Positions 62,894 through 64,000 of a DNA stretch of 64,000 nt are shown piece after piece. Both the position numbers and the translations under genes were made by a program. Numbering within the stretch: the stretch's first letter is position 1; the number at the start of each line of letters is the position of its first letter. The stretch covers positions 62,001 through 126,000 of the forward strand of contig JAXGXT010000006.1 of the NCBI GenBank assembly GCA_040772665.1, in the 5' to 3' direction. This DNA is from JAXGXT01 sp040772665 (GTDB lineage: Bacteria; Bacillota; Clostridia; Lachnospirales; Anaerotignaceae). The notes under the pieces were generated by a model that saw nothing but the letters and a program-made list of their open reading frames with translations, was not told where the DNA came from and made no database searches.

Positions 62894-62974
62894 TATATCA
62901 CTCCCTTTTTTACAATATATTAAAGTATATGTAATTATCCTTTGCAAAATAAACACATATATTCACATAACAAA

Positions 62975-63007
62975 TAAGTGAGAATTCCAACACGGAAGCC
63001 TCACTTA
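62975..63007 (-). promoter_or_regulatory. 5' leader hairpin upstream of the mgtA leader ORF
   Basis: On the minus strand TAAGTGAG pairs with CTCACTTA, enclosing TTCC-gtgtt-GGAA. The sequence GTGAGGCTTCC resembles the first stem of the M-box Mg2+ riboswitch, but the rest of the M-box core was not found, so it is a leader hairpin of unknown role. Confidence 0.5.
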
Positions 63008-63021
63008 CCCTTGTCTTATAT

Positions 63022-63050
63022 ACTATACCATAAATATACACCAAACACAA
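63022..63050 (-). promoter_or_regulatory. Probable sigma-A promoter of the mgtA leader
   Basis: On the minus strand TTGTGT (-35, 63050-63045) and TATAGT (-10, 63027-63022) are 17 bp apart. Transcription would start about 63015, just before the leader hairpin and the leader ORF. Confidence 0.6.
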
Positions 63051-63134
63051 CTTTTCAAAACCTTTTGTATAAAAAATTAATTTTTAAAACTCTATTAAAC
63101 GAATATAAATTTTCTTATTTTTATTTCTTATATT

Positions 63135-64000
63135 CTATAAAAGCGGATACTGATTTGAATTAGGGTTTTCTTCAATTGCTTTAACAAACAAATCAACTAT
63201 ATCAGGGTCAAACTGTGTTCCTGAGCATCGTTTTATTTCTTCCATTGCATCCTCAAAAGACAATGCCTTACGATACACTCTGTCCTCCGTCATAGCATCA
63301 TAAGCATCAGCCAGTGCTAAAATTCGAGAAAGAAGAGGAATCTTTTCGCCCTCTAACCCTAATGGATATCCCATTGCATCCCATCTTTCATGGTGGCACA
63401 AAATATATTCTGCAATGTGTTCAAGTTCAGGAGTTGACATTGCTATTCTGTGCCCTATTTCAGGATGTTTTTTCATTTGCTCCCATTCCTGCGGTGTAAG
63501 CTTTCCTGGTTTATTAAGTATGCCGTCATCAATTCCTATTTTTCCAATGTCATGAAGCATAGATAAAAGACTGAGATTATCTAATTCCTTTTGCTCTAAA
63601 CCAAGCCTTTCACCAATCATAACGGCATAACGTCCAAGCCTTTGACCATGTTCTTCCGTTTCCTGACTTTTAGCATACAAAGTTGCCATAATGGATGAAA
63701 GTATGGAATGATGCAGACTTTTTTGGTTTAAAAGCTTGCGGTGTTTAAGATAGCTTTCTGCAACCTTCACAGCCTCTTCCATGGTTTCCTCTTGGTTAAC
63801 AATTGTGCTGTGACCGATTGTCAGGCTGATTTCATATAATTGCTGTTTTTTTCTGCGATTATAGCTGTCAATTGTGTCATGAATATTTTTTACAATCAAA
63901 TGCACTTCATCCGCAGAAGTGTTAGGCATAAACAATAAAAATTCGCCTCCGCCAACACGTCCAAGCACATCTGTAGAACGACAGCAATTTTGAATCAGGT
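63135..64000 (-). CDS. GGDEF/HD-GYP c-di-GMP signalling protein (partial, N-terminus outside window)
   Basis: The frame is open to the window edge, so about 288 C-terminal residues are seen. It begins in a GGDEF domain: RSTDVLGRVGGGEFLLFMPN has GGGEF in place of GGDEF, so cyclase activity is doubtful. An HD-GYP phosphodiesterase domain (from about residue 120 of the visible part) follows with LLSMLHDIGKIGIDDGILNK and ECILCHHERWDAMGYPLGLE-like HHERWDAMGYP, LALADAYDAMTEDRVYRK. This domain cleaves c-di-GMP. The gene lies upstream of the mgtA leader on the same strand, with about 85 bp between stop and promoter. A GTG at 63968 is only an internal codon. Confidence 0.9.
   Translation of the reverse strand, partial: LIQNCCRSTDVLGRVGGGEFLLFMPNTSADEVHLIVKNIHDTIDSYNRRKKQQLYEISLTIGHSTIVNQEETMEEAVKVAESYLKHRKLLNQKSLHHSILSSIMATLYAKSQETEEHGQRLGRYAVMIGERLGLEQKELDNLSLLSMLHDIGKIGIDDGILNKPGKLTPQEWEQMKKHPEIGHRIAMSTPELEHIAEYILCHHERWDAMGYPLGLEGEKIPLLSRILALADAYDAMTEDRVYRKALSFEDAMEEIKRCSGTQFDPDIVDLFVKAIEENPNSNQYPLL

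Noticed and set aside
62975..63007. M-box (ykoK) magnesium riboswitch before mgtA
   Set aside because: Only the first stem-like GTGAGGCTTCC is seen; the long conserved core and later helices are missing, and the total leader is too short before the leader ORF.
63969..64000. GTG at 63968 as the start of the HD-GYP protein
   Set aside because: The frame remains open and matches a GGDEF domain upstream of it to the window edge, so the gene is partial.

Overview
The window reads as chromosome from an anaerobic, low-GC, spore-forming Firmicute, most likely class Clostridia. The evidence is a one-chain pyruvate:ferredoxin oxidoreductase, SpoVT, a c-di-AMP synthase with its YbbR partner, Crp/Fnr and sigma-54 regulators, a beta-lysine acetyltransferase (AblB), a LarA-type racemase and strong AGGAGG-like ribosome binding sites. 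Most genes lie on the minus strand. I saw no rRNA, tRNA, CRISPR array, insertion sequence or prophage. Genus cannot be fixed from sequence reading alone.

Layout. 1-3.3 kb: partial ECF transporter S component, then a divergent LysR regulator and AEC permease around a perfect dyad. 3.3-8.8 kb: guaBA, spoVT, and a Crp/Fnr regulator with a flavin-fold protein. 8.8-11 kb: a small NrdD-tail-like protein, intergenic repeats and an M20 peptidase. 11-14.7 kb: a secreted stalk-domain protein, a dUTPase-like protein and an ECF sigma/anti-sigma/membrane protein operon. 14.9-21.4 kb: pyruvate:ferredoxin oxidoreductase, a radical SAM protein and a DSD1-type PLP enzyme. 21.4-28 kb: a four-unit tandem repeat, then an AraC - LRR_5 - VWA - MoxR - UxaA operon. 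28-31.6 kb: cdaA-cdaR behind two unknown membrane proteins. 31.7-32.4 kb: a mosaic repeat block. 32.4-39.5 kb: a broken flavodoxin-fold reductase, a sigma-54 activator, and a c-di-GMP sensor split by a frameshift beside a solute-binding lipoprotein. 39.6-49.4 kb: sodium symporter, LarA, AsnB, enolase-superfamily dehydratase with GntR regulator, CoaBC and RfbA. 49.7-56 kb: ferritin, AblB, MaoC hydratase, a frameshifted Cys-rich protein, pirin, acetate transporter and PanC. 56-64 kb: radical SAM protein, amino-acid ABC transporter, mgtA with a leader ORF and terminator, and a partial GGDEF/HD-GYP protein.

Themes. Several cyclic-dinucleotide parts occur together: CdaA, a GGDEF-EAL sensor and an HD-GYP protein. 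Two families of multi-hairpin intergenic repeats (A about 140 bp, B about 130-155 bp) recur at separate loci and interleave in one block; family A shows base changes that preserve its stems. Three genes look broken: one by an in-frame stop, and two by a -1 frame change, each at a run of four C where five would restore the frame. The least explained parts are the repeat families, the AraC-LRR-VWA-MoxR-UxaA operon, the stand-alone NrdD-tail-like protein and the mgtA leader.
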